This document shows, in pieces, positions 22,504-32,475 of a DNA stretch of 45,945 bases (positions are counted from its first letter, which is position 1; every line of letters begins with the position of its first letter). The position numbers were made by a program, and so were the translations under genes. Location of the stretch: positions 6,235 to 52,179 of the forward strand of contig RBZT01000136.1 of the NCBI GenBank assembly GCA_003693705.1, given 5' to 3'. Under the pieces are notes generated by a model. It worked only from the letters and a program-made list of their open reading frames with translations. It was not told the origin of the DNA and did not search any database. Origin of the DNA: Polymyxa betae (lineage: Eukaryota; Endomyxa; Phytomyxea; Plasmodiophorida; Plasmodiophoridae).

Positions 22504-23999
22504 TCACAGACTACACTACTCTGTGTGTTTTTCTGGTGAGATTTATTTTTATATAATGGGGAATCCCGCCCTGAATTTCTAATTCAGAAAAAGCAGCCTG
22601 ATGATGTCGAGTACGCGTTTCTTACTGATACAAATATATTGTTCCCATCAAAGGCCAAAATTCAAGTTGCAAAAGACCCCATTATTATCAAAGTTCTCGA
22701 TGATCAGCTCATATTGACCGAAACTTCGGAAATCTCAACTTCGACGACCACGTTAACAGAAGTTGATATTGCCATATTGGTGGCCAGTTTTTGACTAAGA
22801 ATAGCTCGGGCCAAGACTACCGACCCGAAATTGAACGCGAAACGTGAAGAGAATTGGCTGACGCGTATCTGCTACTCAGTACTTTCATGTGTTACAATAT
22901 GCAGTCTGAATGATCTTCGGATGTTTCAATCTCGATGGGGAAATCCGTTTCCTCATAGTCATTCTTGGCTGCTTTATTCTAGGCACAATCGCCAGAGTAA
23001 ACAGTGCGGATTTGAGACTCTCATTGTCAGTGACAATAAGAAACATTCCATCGAATCACAACTAGTTTGTGATAGAGGCGGCCGTGCTCACTGTCTATTG
23101 AGAAATTCTATGAAACGATTTGAGACGGTATTACAGCGTTCAAGTTTATTTTTATTTTCCTATGTTTGGGTGATGAGGATGAGCGGAATTGAGTCATTGA
23201 TGTCGTCAGTCACGACAGTGCTCTCCCCTGAATGCAAGAAATGGCTGTACTGGGAGTCTGGGACGCGGAGTGTTGTTGTCAGGTGTCTGCCGGGTGACGA
23301 AGGCTGTTTTTGACTGCGGATTCCTTTTTCGCGGCGGAAGCGATACGTGCTTGTAGGCGGGAGGAACATGGTCAAGAATAGGCTGAATAGCTGCATAATT
23401 CATTCAAAAAAATGTGATAAACCAGTAGTTGAAAAAATTTGGATGATAATGCTTCAAACGGTTTATGAGGAGACATTAGGTGAGAAATCGGTGATGATGA
23501 CCGGAATTGAGTCATTGATGTCGCGAGTCACGACACTCTTCCGTCATTTTCCTGTGGTCTTCTTAGTTCTCTAGTTTGCCTTTCCTTTTTTATTCTTAGG
23601 GCTCATTACAGTTTAACCGCTCTGTCTTCTTCTTGCTTCTGCAGTTTATTCTTTAACAGTAACGATCAGCGGAGTTGGTCAGGTCCGATCTGAGCTAGTG
23701 ATCAATATACTGTGTAAAAATTGACACGCATATCTCCGGTTCTTTCCTTGCTTGTCGGTGACTGCTTTCAGCGCGGTTTGTGGTTCGTTCGTGGCAGTAT
23801 GTTTTCCTGTTATCGCTTGATATCGCTGCTCGGACGCCATCAACTTGTTCACTAGAGCATTACGTAAGTGATAATGCCTGGTCGTTGTTCATAATGATCT
23901 CGACGACAACTTTTTATCGCTCAATGTGCATAATTGAGAAACACACTGTGGTCATGAAGTCGTCGATCGTCGTCGATCGCACGCGAACTGAATTCGCTT
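22504..23999. repeat. Non-coding spacer with separated 33-bp direct repeat
   Basis: A near-identical word starting GGAATTGAGTCATTGATGTC occurs at 23185-23217 and 23503-23535, 318 bp apart, with two mismatches. The flanks are not obviously alike. No gene is supported. The frames at 22831-23313 are remnants or chance. Confidence 0.5.
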
Positions 24000-24345
24000 A
24001 ATTCGTCTGCCATGTTCGCCATGGCCGTCAGGTGATTCTACAGCTGTTCGTTCTCCTTCATCAGAGTAAATTGGAATTTCTGCATCAGTAGCAGCCGACT
24101 CTGCCTTCCATTCTGTCGATAAAAGTCCTTAAGAGCGGTCCAGGCAGCAGATGGTGTTTATGTTTTCTTGACATGAATGTACTGGTTTGATGTCAGTGCT
24201 CCGATCAAGATTCCACGAAGCAAGCATTTTTGACGTCAAGATCGGCAGAATCGTCTTCTAGAATATGCTGAAGACCTTGACCCACCATATGCGCCTTGAA
24301 TCCAAGTTCGAAAGCGCCCCAGTTATTGCCATTCAGCCTCTGTCC
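24000..24345 (-). pseudogene. Ty1/copia gag remnant
   Basis: On the minus strand the blocks LNGNNWGAFELGFKAHMVGQ and LLMQKFQFTLMKENEQL match the gag-polypeptide (UBN2-type) pattern, in which NW-x-x-F-x-x-x-FKAH is followed by a Leu-rich linker and QKF-x-x-x-x-MKE. Stops and frame changes separate them, so it is dead. It lies on the wrong side of the RT fragment at 24887-25438 for a single minus-strand element, which implies two different insertions or a rearrangement. Confidence 0.65.
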
Positions 24346-24886
24346 TAGCTGTCGCTTGTTTGGCGTTGCCAGCACAGTTTCAGGCAGTCTGTCGCTGTTT
24401 GGTGTTCCTTTTTAAAAATGATAAACCACAGAATGTTTGAACGTTACCTCTCTGCCTTGTCCTATATCCTTCACTGGGACCACACTTGCCTCGAGCTGGG
24501 CCCATAATTTCTTGCTTGGTGTTATTCCCTTCAGCGTCGGACTGTCGGCAGGAGCCGATCTCCCATGACTAAGATCGTTCCCAAACATGCTGTCGCTGTC
24601 GTATTCGCTGAGCGTTGATCATAAGGGTCGTATTGTAATCGCAGGCAGCCGATAAGACGCAGAGTGTTTGCGACTTGAGTCATCAATCATATCATTTAGA
24701 GATGGCGCGTGCCTCCGGTGACTGCCGGGTCTGTTGTTTCCCATGCAACATAAAGGTCCATTGATCAAAGATATTGAATTGCGGGTTTGCCTGTCACTAG
24801 CGAAATCGGCATCTACATTCCCGCCTAACAGCGAATGGTCTGCAATTCCGGAATGATGCCGAGGTCATGACTCGAATGAAGATAGC

Positions 24887-25438
24887 TCAGGGTACACTTG
24901 ACTGCGGTACAGTGATCCGCAGATGGAATAAAATCGAAAAACCTTCAGTACTGATATCAGGTTTAGTACAATTGACAGCATACATCAGACTACCAACACA
25001 AGATTGATCGCAGGTTTCGCGATGGGGTTCAGCTGTGGCTGCGACACGATATTTGCCGGATATAGTCTCCCTGTCATAGATGAATAGCGCCATTTCATCC
25101 GCTCTATTTTCAGTGCCGCTCTCCTTGCAGAAAGGCAAGATAAACAGTACATTCCAATCCAATCCAATCGATTTGCTCTAAATGCTGTTCCTGCCCGAGA
25201 TTGACCTAGATCCATTTATTGAAGTTTTACACCAGCTTTTACTTGACCCCAATTGAGGGTTCATTCCGATTGCGAAGCGACAGATATACCGACAGAATAT
25301 AAAGGGAGTAGCACGACACGTCATCGGACCCTCGTAAAGGCAAGCAAGCCTGGATGTCGAATGGGACTTGGTGGCGGACGGTTTTTCACCACAGCATTGT
25401 TTCAGGTCATAGACAGACCTGTTTCGGACGGCAAACAA
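24887..25438 (-). pseudogene. Ty1/copia reverse transcriptase remnant
   Basis: Short colinear echoes of copia RT are visible. VYDLKQ at about 25400 matches the VYGLKQ box. GSLMYAVNCTKPDIS at about 24980 matches the GSLMYAAVCTRPDIA segment of the better copy at 45147-45926. The frames between are broken and the YVDD box is not recognisable. A CCAAT-type pentamer repeat (25151-25169) lies inside it. This is an old copy. Confidence 0.7.
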
Positions 25439-25464
25439 GTTCGCCCACCATCAAGGGAATACTA

Positions 25465-25687
25465 GGGGGTATCAAACCTGCGCATTCCGTAGCTTCAAAC
25501 GTCTAAAGGATCTTTAAAGCGCTTTAAACTTTGCTGTTCATGCTATAAGTCGGTGAAAAATATGTATTTTTCCGAATTTTTTTCGCTAGGTTGCGTGGCC
25601 TCCACTTTAAAGCGCTTTAAAACCGATGCCTCGGACAATTTTTAAAGCGCTTTAAAATTGCTCCGAAACGCCAACTTTGATACCCCC
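25465..25687. mobile_element. Palindromic MITE with TA target site (Tc1/mariner or Stowaway-like)
   Basis: Terminal inverted repeat GGGGGTATCAAA, perfect at both ends, flanked by TA on each side (25463-25464 and 25688-25689). Total length is about 223 bp. Inside are three perfect copies of the 16-bp palindrome TTTAAAGCGCTTTAAA at 25513-25528, 25606-25621 and 25641-25656. It has no coding capacity. It lies beside the copia RT remnant. Confidence 0.75.
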
Positions 25688-25689
25688 TA

Positions 25690-26113
25690 CTGTTCAAAAC
25701 CAGCGAGCTGCCTCATACACATTGTTTTAATACGTGGAGAGCTCAAAAAAGCTGAATGATATCCAAATGGTGTGGTTTGATTGGGAAAACAACGCGCACT
25801 GTGCAAAGAGAATTCGAAGACTCGTGATCGAAATCACAGATGCGAAAACATCTGTAAAATCCGCACAATATTGTTGGGATTACCTTGTGCGAGCATGATA
25901 TCGGAATCTTGCTACCTTGATCTCAAGGTCTGTACAAAATTCAATATCAACGAAGTGTTGAGAAGTTCCAAAAGAATACAAAAATGACAATAATCCTTCT
26001 GAACTCATTCTGACAGGCTCCCGTCAAAAAACTTGGCGAGAAGTCAGATTTTGGAAGGTGCGATGATATCCACAAACAAGACTCTCTGACATTTTAGTTA
26101 GTTCATCAAACAG
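25690..26113. other. Spacer, no gene seen
   Basis: AT-rich sequence between the MITE and the secreted-protein remnant, without recognisable motifs. Confidence 0.4.
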
Positions 26114-26338
26114 TCAGTTGAGATCCGTGGGAATCGCCCCTACCAAGATAGGAACGGATTTTTGATTGGGTTTGATTCGGTTTGGGACCAGTACGACCAT
26201 TTTGTTGCGTTCAAGTTCCGAGATCGGCCGCTCCGATGGTGATGCTGATAACGGCGTCCGGCACAGTCGTGCGTGGAGAAGTAAATTAGCAACAAGCAGT
26301 ATCAGACCGAGCGAAACCAATTTTTTTCATTACCGAAA
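26114..26338 (-). pseudogene. Remnant of a secreted-protein gene (signal peptide only)
   Basis: A minus-strand frame ending at 26114 starts with a strongly hydrophobic stretch (VSLGLILLVANLLLHARLC) typical of a signal peptide. The only nearby ATG (about 26331) is in another frame and separated by an A7 run, so the start is frame-shifted by one base. The frame contains the dispersed CCAGTACG word (26188-26195) inside the codons for VVLVP. It closes after about 68 codons, with no downstream partner seen. Confidence 0.45.
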
Positions 26339-26447
26339 ATGGTAACGTAGACAACGCGTATGGTCTTGTGTAAAGGTGTCATGAATTGTACGCGGTATGT
26401 GTGAATCAGATTTGCGGTCATGACCGAATGCATGCTAACTAGCCGCT

Positions 26448-26520
26448 ACGCGGCTGGTGTAGTTGGTTCACATGAGCGCAGCCACCGTGAGGTGCTGGGT
26501 TCGAATCAAGGTCAAGAATG
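26448..26520 (+). repeat. tRNA-like SINE head with Pol III A and B boxes
   Basis: TGGTGTAGTTGG at 26455-26466 matches an A box and GGTTCGAATC at 26498-26507 matches a B box, with normal tRNA-like spacing (31 bp). The acceptor stem does not pair (ACGCGGC against the sequence after the B box), so this is a tRNA-derived SINE or decayed tRNA rather than a functional tRNA. Confidence 0.6.
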
Positions 26521-26879
26521 GGTTTTCTGATCATATATATACATCATCCCAAAGCGGTACCAATTTGTGAAGTTAGCGGGGTACGGGGTGCGACTGACTG
26601 TATGGATTGGTCCAGTGACTACCCTATTCACATTGGCAGGTCTATACTCACTTCTATAAGTGCTCTTAGAGGCCGTTGGACATTGGCAAACCCTTCATAA
26701 AAGTTGCCAGGATTTGCGCGAAAAGCACGCTGTGAGCAAGCTCCCCTGATGGTTGAACTGCATTTCGACATGGTCAAGCGCCCCAGTGACTGAGTCCCAT
26801 CAAGGTTACCGTGTCCAAGAAAGGCGTAATCTCTGTGTTATGTAATTATGTTACATCAAAAACATATGAACTCGACAAT

Positions 26880-26990
26880 TCCGTGAGGGGTCGAGCCCAT
26901 CGCAAGGGTAAATGCGTCGCCTACCTCACTCATATCTATATATGGGTGTAACAAATAGATAAATCCAATCCAATCCAATCCAATGCATGT
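26880..26990 (-). repeat. Second, inverted tRNA-like SINE fragment with ATCCA pentamers
   Basis: On the minus strand an A-box-like GAGTGAGGTAGGCG (about 26918-26931) precedes a B-box-like GGCTCGACCC (about 26888-26897). The element is bounded at the higher coordinate by (ATCCA)n at 26963-26984. The same pentamer repeat occurs in the copia remnant at 25151-25169. The assignment is tentative. Confidence 0.4.
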
Positions 26991-27867
26991 TAACGATGAC
27001 GGATTAATGCCGTCAGATGTCAGCTCCATAATCGTCAATCTGCTGCTGGATGGAAACGTTACCGTTCCCGTCAGCGCAAGTGTTGCTAGGGCGGACTGCG
27101 GAAAGGTCAGCGGAGATGCCTCGAAGTGCATGAGGACCTGGATGCGTTAAGGAGGACACCGCAGGGCCTTATTAGGGCCTCGTGTGATGTAACATTATCA
27201 AGCAGAAAAAGAGCGACACCTTTCCAAAGATAACGTTGAATTGCACACTCGGCAAAATTCCCTCAAGAAGATATTGTTACCAGGCAATGGACAATAGAGA
27301 GACGGACTCGATCAGCTCATAGTAACAAGAACGCTCAAAAGGTTGCAGCCCACTGCCGAGGCTGTCTGTATCAATGCCAGGTAACATTACTGTCTAGCTG
27401 TGACGCGAGCTGATCGCATGTACCTATCAGATTCCAGAATTCCGCGATTCGGTAACATTACCGAGTTGGGTTCCGTCCTCGCATCTGCCGGTTGAGATCC
27501 AGGCCCGGGACCAGTACGACCAGAGCAAACCGTGATGAAATTCGCAACGTGAAGAACCTGATACAAAACCGAAATTCTATCCCGGATTATCTGAACGAAA
27601 CACAGGAGCCAGTATGCCCGTTAAATCTGTCATCATCGACAAAGAATAACGAATATTTCTGCTGAAGTGCCGAAAGCGAACAATGAAACAGAACGCCAAA
27701 CCCTAACCAATATCTGAACAGCTGCCGGCTTCTCTACGCATGATTGAGCTGAAGTTTTCATGTATAGAAAGGTGCGCGGAGTACTGTCCCGATTTGATCA
27801 TAAACAGATTGAGTGGTGAAATTTTTGACTCACAGAATGAACAATTCCGCCTGATACTGCTTCTTTT
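26991..27867. other. Spacer with telomere-like box and secreted-gene debris
   Basis: Contains a CCAGTACGACC word at 27511-27518. On the minus strand this sits in a short hydrophobic frame (FALVVLVPGLDL) like another signal-peptide fragment. An AAACCCTAACC box lies at 27698-27707. No complete gene is present. Confidence 0.4.
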
Positions 27868-28686
27868 TTAGTCGTGTTTTGATGTGCAGAGGTATCGGCA
27901 TGGAAAACCCTCGCGTCCCGTGCAGCAATATTTCGGGAAAGTGCGTATTGGCAGACGTTCCCATCTCTGTCGGAACACGGATGTCCGTCCACCACAGTGA
28001 TTCTCCAAGCACCGCAACATACATCGTAACGACAGCAGGAAAGAATACGAGGGTCGGTACAGCTCTCTTTTCTTGAACATTTTGAACATGCGGAGATGCA
28101 CACGGATCAGATCGACCTGTTCATCAACAGTGGCGACGGAATCCAGTCCGTCAATATCCGGAATCTCCACCAAGTGCGGATCCCGATTGCGCAGCGACCT
28201 TCGAAAGTCTCTGACGGGCATCACTGTAATGTCGTGTTCTGAATGTCCGACAGGAGGTGATATCGAAAGCGCCGACGACGGGCCAGCATTGCCCGCAGGA
28301 TCCTGCATCATCCAACGCAGACTGGATATCGGGATGATGTTCAGATCATCAGATAGATCGTCGCCGAACGTTAAAGAGGCCGAGATTGGTCGTACTGGCA
28401 CGCCCAGCATCGCTGGTAACGCAGAATCGCCGCGGACGCTGTCCCCATAGATCGGGGCGGGAGGCTCCGCATGTATAGGGGCGAGTTCCGGGGCGACCGG
28501 AGCGGCGCAATCCGAGAACAGGTACGCCCGATACGGAGCTGGTAACGGCTGCTGCGGATAGAAGGAGGTCCATCCCGGAAACCAGTCATTGCTACAGACA
28601 GAGACGCGGAGGTCGTCGGGCACTGTCGGACTGGCGGCGCAGCCACAGGCCAGTACGCCCAGGGCGAGTACGAGCACGGGCGTCAT
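27868..28686 (-). CDS. Predicted secreted protein, unknown (A)
   Basis: The ATG at 28686 starts MTPVLVLALGVLACGCAAS, a good signal peptide with a possible lipobox-like Cys, though eukaryotic processing after Ala is more likely. The mature part is Pro-rich, then acidic (DIDGLDSVATVDEQVDLI). From about 28090 down, all three minus-strand frames stay open, and the frame reading VPTEMGTSANTHFPEILLHG (to a stop near 27840) looks more protein-like than the direct continuation, so an intron near 28060-28090 is likely and the annotated 3' end is uncertain. I recognise no domain. An unrelated secreted gene lies just upstream on the same strand. Confidence 0.55.
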   Translation of the reverse strand: MTPVLVLALGVLACGCAASPTVPDDLRVSVCSNDWFPGWTSFYPQQPLPAPYRAYLFSDCAAPVAPELAPIHAEPPAPIYGDSVRGDSALPAMLGVPVRPISASLTFGDDLSDDLNIIPISSLRWMMQDPAGNAGPSSALSISPPVGHSEHDITVMPVRDFRRSLRNRDPHLVEIPDIDGLDSVATVDEQVDLIRVHLRMFKMFKKRELYRPSYSFLLSLRCMLRCLENHCGGRTSVFRQRWERLPIRTFPKYCCTGREGFPCRYLCTSKHD

Positions 28687-28990
28687 TCGGTGGAGTCGTT
28701 GGCGTCGGTCGCTGGAGACGAACCGTCGCGACCTTGGAGCAAATGACGGACGAGTCTCGGCTCGTGCTCGAGCCGACCTCAATCACGAAAAAAATCCGCA
28801 TTACGCAACAATGGTTTGCAAAGATGAGTCGGAAGTTTCTGCGAAAAAACTCGAAGTTTTATAGGCCTACTTTGAGAACGGTTATCAGCGATATCGAGAG
28901 CAATTTAGAAAGTGCGAGTTTTGGCAAAAATCATCATAAAGTTGTTGTGGGATAACAACGAAAGTGTATGTAACATAAACAATTGGACGG

Positions 28991-29866
28991 TTATGGCTGA
29001 TCCCGAGTAAGGTCATAATATGCGAGAGTATAGGCTGATAGATGGAGTACATACAATGGCCAGCTATTGGAAGCAATATTACGCATATTCTCATCCTTCT
29101 CATACGGGATTCCCAACTTTTGCAAATTCTGGAACAATTCTTCCTCAAAAGTCCGAACAGGGAGAGCGACCTGCTCCGGATTCGGACTTGCGGTGTCCGA
29201 TACAGCAACAGCTTGATATTCTGGGGAAACTGCCACATCTCCGAAATCCAGCGAGCTCTGCGGCAAGTACGACCCGGAACAGCAAAGCAAATCACGGATA
29301 TCGAATAAAGAAGTCGCCAAAGCGGCACCACCGTTGAGGACTGCGGGATTGTTCACGGACACACTGAGTCGTCGAGCGGCCACCTGGATCTTACTAGCGA
29401 TATCCGTGACGAACTGATGAAAGGCCGCAGGCACGGTCAGATCCCCGGATAATTGGTTACGCGTCAGACGCGTCTCGACCGCAGTCATGGCCTCGACCAG
29501 CAGGTTGAACAGCTGCAGTGGTGTGGGCTCCCCGACGGACTCCGCCTCGGACCCCGAAACGCACTTCACCGACACAGATTGCCGCCCGGGCGAATGCTCC
29601 CAGTGCGTCGGATCTCCTGGGGCCGGTACGTTCGGTAACGACCAACGCAGCGAACGCGGGGCCGGTACGGCCGTCCAGCGTAGTGGGTGGACGGGTCTGA
29701 TAGAGGATAATGTTGCCGTGCTGAGAGGTCGGATGGATTGCTGAATGCGAGAGGACCATGTTAGTGGTGCCGTGGCGGACATCGTGGGTAGGGATGCCGA
29801 GTGGAGAGGTTGCGCTTGTGTCAGGGTAACGTGGGCTGTGAGTGCCAGCAGTAGGATGGCGGACAT
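28991..29866 (-). CDS. Predicted secreted protein, unknown (B)
   Basis: About 291 residues. The start chosen is the ATG at 29866 because it opens MSAILLLALTAHVTLTQAQP, a canonical signal peptide. An ATG three codons upstream is equally possible. The mature protein is Ser/Pro-rich at first, then helical (LQLFNLLVEAMTAVETRLTR) with few Cys. The frame after FEEELFQNLQKLGIPYEK may be intronic: a GTAATA donor and an ATCAG acceptor lie near 29080 and 29040. In another frame the downstream text HNRPIVYVTYTFVVIPQQLY looks like a hydrophobic C-terminal segment ending near 28890. The family is unknown. The gene is a close neighbour of secreted gene A, in the same orientation. Confidence 0.55.
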   Translation of the reverse strand: MSAILLLALTAHVTLTQAQPLHSASLPTMSATAPLTWSSRIQQSIRPLSTATLSSIRPVHPLRWTAVPAPRSLRWSLPNVPAPGDPTHWEHSPGRQSVSVKCVSGSEAESVGEPTPLQLFNLLVEAMTAVETRLTRNQLSGDLTVPAAFHQFVTDIASKIQVAARRLSVSVNNPAVLNGGAALATSLFDIRDLLCCSGSYLPQSSLDFGDVAVSPEYQAVAVSDTASPNPEQVALPVRTFEEELFQNLQKLGIPYEKDENMRNIASNSWPLYVLHLSAYTLAYYDLTRDQP

Positions 29867-29875
29867 CTGTGTCAT

Positions 29876-31298
29876 GGAAACTATGAAATGGAGTATGACG
29901 CTGGATGGAGCTGATGCCGGCAACAGCATGGACCGATTCACGGACTCCGAACATCGAATTAATCCGTTTTGTAATGTCAAAAATCGGATTAATCCCGTGG
30001 TTTTGATCCATATTGGATTTATCCATGTCAGTTTTCTGGAGATGGGCCAGAACGTCTGTAATGGCCTTGTGCTGGAACTGAGAGTACCGCATGTTAAGTC
30101 GATTATCATTCGATTCCACTGAATTAGGAAGATGAGCAGCTTCCTGGTTAATTTGTTTGGAAGGCTGAAATTGATTGTCTGGGGGTCATGACGCTACTTG
30201 AGAGGTCACGTCTCTGTCTGATGGTCAAAAGGAGGGCACGGCGTCATTCCGGTCAATGTACAGGCTTGAGTTCCTATTCATATCAGATAGGGTCCGTCCC
30301 ATCTATTAGCGCTGTCGGCATCCCTCTTTTTTTCTGATTTTTCGATCAAAACATATTTTCAATTGTGCGATTACAAAACAGATGGAATCCTACAAATCTC
30401 AGAAACGAGGTTGCAGGTTCAAAGAATCGTTATAAAACCTCTGTGCGCCGACAAAAAACAGTGATCGACAACCTTTAAATCAGAAAAATAATCAGATCTC
30501 TGAAACCAGAATCAATATCATCTAGACAGGAGTTCCCTTCTCTGAGCAAATTCCGGGCTGATTTCGACGCTCAATGATCTCTTCATCTCTGCTATGGATT
30601 GGCATATTGCTTCTGTTGTGACAAATCCATAATAATCCGGATATTTCATCCATCGTCAAGAAATCTATTGACTGAAGGGAGTTCTGCACCGCCCTTAACA
30701 ATATGGTCCGAATATTCCATCCAAGGATCCTCTTTATAATGTGATATCATACAAGCATGAATATGATACTTGACGTTATTCATTTGTATGAGATTGGAAT
30801 CGTAATCCGCTTCAATCAGAATCATTTTCATGAAGGGATTGTAATCCAGACCATACAGACTTGATTGTCATGAAAAGCTCGCAGGATGAATATTTACAAA
30901 GAAACTGTATTGATGAAAGCATTTTGATAGATCCGACAGGGAACCTTTATATGATGTAGAATCTGCAAGAAATCTTCCTCATAGTTCTGCTGCGGATTAC
31001 AACTCAGCATAACGGAGTTTTGTTCGATCTGAGCAGATTGCAAGGAGGACAGAAAGCAGATCCGATCTAGCAGATATCAACAAGAACCAACAGACTGATC
31101 AATAGCAATGATGGATTAAACATGGAAAACTCTGCGAGAGCATCAAGACCAACGATCGACCTGAATGACCAATGAAACCCTAACCCTAACATGGGCAACG
31201 ACAAGCCGCATTGATGGTCACGAAGGCTGTCCTGGGGACATGATGCGCTCGTGAACGGAAACTGAAACAGCCGGAATGGAAAGCGTGTTTATTGAACC
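29876..31298. other. Spacer with telomere-like box, no confirmed gene
   Basis: AAACCCTAACCCTAAC at 31175-31190. A minus-strand frame at 30646-30831 is hydrophilic and may be a remnant exon, but nothing around it chains. The rest is AT-rich with no recognisable features. Confidence 0.4.
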
Positions 31299-32475
31299 TC
31301 AATTGGGAAGACGCTCTTCATCCAAAACTTCATCAGTAAATTTCATGATCCAGTACCACCAGTCCGGCATTAGACGATACTTCTCGGAGTGTTTGGCTCC
31401 GATCGGTTCTTCCTAACGAAATTGAAACAAGATTCGCAGCGTTCATCTTAAAGGACAGCTGCCATCCTCTACCTTAATCAAATAATCCAATCGGTCAGGT
31501 GATCTTTCGCATATTGGCATTAATGGATGTCGGTTTTACCCGCCTCAATTTCAAGAAGCGTTTATTCATGATTATTTCCGATGAGCTCGATCACGAGCTT
31601 CACTTACCTAACGATCGCCGATTGGCGCTATTGACGGTGATGACTTGAATGGATGGCAGCGATCCCGATAATAGCTGCCGATCTCTATTGCCGATCGGCT
31701 CCCTTCTCGGTCCATCTTGTAAGCCGCACATCTTTATAATAATCGTTGGCCATGCAATAGCACACGCATTATACGTGAGCTCGAACGATATAATCGGTGT
31801 TAGTAACGAGTCGTCTCTGAGCGCGATGATCCCGAATATACAGAATATGACCATGAGAGAGACGCACATCGCCGAGAACGATAACATGCAGGTGACCTTT
31901 AATAAACGACGAGGAACAGTCGCATCACTGTTCGCCGTAGACGTCACCCGGATCGTGATATTCAAATAGTAGATGAATCGGATATTGATAGCGAGGTCCA
32001 GCATGATCGGAACAATGAAGATGAAGTTGATGGCGAAGAGCGGATTGAGAATCACGACGCAGATGTTGTTGATGACGGCGGTTCCGGCCGTCAGATTGAA
32101 TAGAACGAAGGCGCTGACGATGTTCATCAGACACGACGCCATCAGAAGCTTTCCGAAGCGCGAATCGGCCTCCGCGATCAGGTTCGAACGCGCCAGGAAG
32201 AACACCTTCACGAGGCCGTTCGTGATGTAGTATAACGATCCGGCCCAATGATGGAGAAGAGCGCATTCGGCGTCCGTACGGTCAAAGAGGAAGTACTGCG
32301 GGATGATGCAGCATAGCGAGAACGGGATGATGAAGATCGCCAACAGATTCATTCGATTCCATTGAACATTGGCGGGGTTGTATTTCGCATAATGAATGGC
32401 GGTGAAGGCGGCCAGCGTCACGACCACCACGACGATGCAGAGCGTCGTGATCGCATCGTTCAACGATAACGTCAT
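31299..32475 (-). CDS. Seven-transmembrane receptor-like protein
   Basis: The ATG at 32475 opens a main exon of about 290 residues with seven hydrophobic segments: N-terminal VVVVVTLAAF, then IFIIPFSLCCI, ALLHHWAGSLYYI, LMNIVSAFVLF, INFIFIVPIMLDL, MCVSLMVIFCIFGI and a last one near ACAIAWPTIII. This layout is GPCR-like but shows no family signature. The frame ends exactly at TTA G|GTAAGT, a strong donor, so the following few codons to the stop at 31600 are probably intronic. A protein-like block at 31412-31299 (EEPIGAKHSEKYRLMPDWWY) after a CGTTAG acceptor is a candidate last exon, but its phase does not match this donor, so the join is open. It has no RGS domain, unlike the other 7TM genes here. 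Confidence 0.7.

Noticed and set aside
22831-23313. 160-codon plus-strand frame
   Set aside because: It overlaps a repeated 33-bp word, has unnatural composition with Arg/Cys/Ser runs, and the better reading of its first part is a degraded copy of the NPFxHW block in another frame.
26448-26520. Functional tRNA gene
   Set aside because: A and B boxes are good, but the acceptor stem does not pair and the T arm is weak.
26188-27518. CCAGTACGACC words as remnants of one transposon family with larger shared flanks
   Set aside because: Flanks beyond about 14 bp differ at every site compared, so no longer repeat unit is visible.
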